This document shows positions 6,626-6,722 of a stretch of DNA of 6,722 nucleotides, piece after piece. Position 1 is the stretch's first letter; the number at the start of each line of letters is the position of its first letter. This stretch comes from Flavobacteriaceae bacterium. GTDB lineage: Bacteria; Bacteroidota; Bacteroidia; Flavobacteriales; Flavobacteriaceae. Under the pieces are notes generated by a model that was given only the letters and a program-made list of their open reading frames with translations, had not been told where the DNA came from and ran no database searches. Both the position numbers and the translations under genes were made by a program. Where the stretch lies: the NCBI GenBank assembly GCA_019090365.1, contig JAHRWC010000148.1, forward strand, positions 1 to 6,722, read 5' to 3'.

Positions 6626-6633
6626 TATCTTCG
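6626..6633 (+). promoter_or_regulatory. Plus-strand -7-like box, possible divergent promoter
   Basis: TATCTTCG matches seven of the eight positions of the TAnnTTTG -7 pattern and is 36 bases before a plus-strand ATG at 6670. No TTG is found at the expected distance upstream, so support is limited to one half of the promoter. It is the only plus-strand signal in the 6582-6669 stretch, which otherwise shows nothing but A/T-rich sequence. Confidence 0.3.
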
Positions 6634-6669
6634 CTTTTGTTAAATAAAACATCTTTTTCAATTTTTTAT

Positions 6670-6686
6670 ATGAAATCACTATTCAT
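6670..6686 (+). CDS. Possible start of a divergent gene, cut at the contig end
   Basis: ATG AAA TCA CTA TTC plus two bases (MKSLF) can be read before genomic sequence ends. The lysine followed by hydrophobic residues would suit the start of a signal peptide, and a -7-like box lies 36 bases upstream. Five codons cannot prove a gene. The frame stays open into the adapter and would give the spurious peptide MKSLFICLLYTSDAADD, whose last eleven or so residues come from the adapter and not from the organism. Confidence 0.25.
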
Positions 6687-6722
6687 CTGTCTCTTATACA
6701 CATCTGACGCTGCCGACGACTA
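6687..6722. other. Illumina Nextera transposase adapter left on the contig end (not genomic)
   Basis: Bases 6687-6705 are CTGTCTCTTATACACATCT, the 19-bp Tn5 mosaic end, and 6706-6719 (GACGCTGCCGACGA) complete the reverse complement of the 33-base Nextera read-1 adapter without mismatch. The final three bases (CTA) may be the first bases of an index or sequencing noise. The G/C-rich end also contrasts with the A/T-rich DNA before it. This is untrimmed library sequence and not a transposon of the organism. Confidence 0.97.

Noticed and set aside
6687..6705. Tn5-like 19-bp terminal repeat that could mark an insertion sequence end
   Set aside because: The bases that follow are the exact Nextera adapter extension and the contig then stops, so this is library adapter and not a natural transposon end.

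Overview
The window is AT-rich DNA that reads as a contig from a marine or environmental member of the Bacteroidota, most likely Flavobacteriaceae. Three things point there: two secreted proteins carry the two C-terminal sorting domains of the type IX secretion system (T9SS, found only in this phylum); Shine-Dalgarno sequences are absent before the genes; and the promoter-like sites fit the Bacteroidota TTG / TAnnTTTG pattern.

All five substantial genes are on the minus strand, so transcription runs from right to left. In that order they are: a secreted Asp-box (sialidase-fold) beta-propeller with a T9SS type A tail (6539-4851); a DEAD-box-type RNA helicase with a DbpA-like RNA-binding tail (4785-3475); a uracil-DNA glycosylase superfamily protein with four iron-sulfur-type cysteines (3472-2900), only 2 bases after the helicase stop and starting at TTG; a large choice-of-anchor L / Ig-like protein with a T9SS type B tail (2865-541); and the N-terminal 154 codons of an unrecognised intracellular protein that runs off the left edge (462-1). 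A possible divergent plus-strand gene begins at 6670 but is cut after five codons.

The helicase and glycosylase look like a translationally coupled pair. The two secreted proteins are exported cell-surface or extracellular products with no obvious functional link to that pair. The gaps are short (65, 2, 34 and 78 bases between the minus-strand genes) and hold promoter-like sites and small palindromes rather than genes. The 6540-6686 stretch holds a 10-bp inverted repeat and a plus-strand promoter-like site.

The last 36 bases are not genomic: 6687-6719 is the reverse complement of the Illumina Nextera read-1 transposase adapter, so real sequence ends at about 6686. I see no convincing undescribed multi-gene system. 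The most useful observations are the adapter, the apparently leaderless helicase promoter, the TTG-started glycosylase and the variant helicase motifs.
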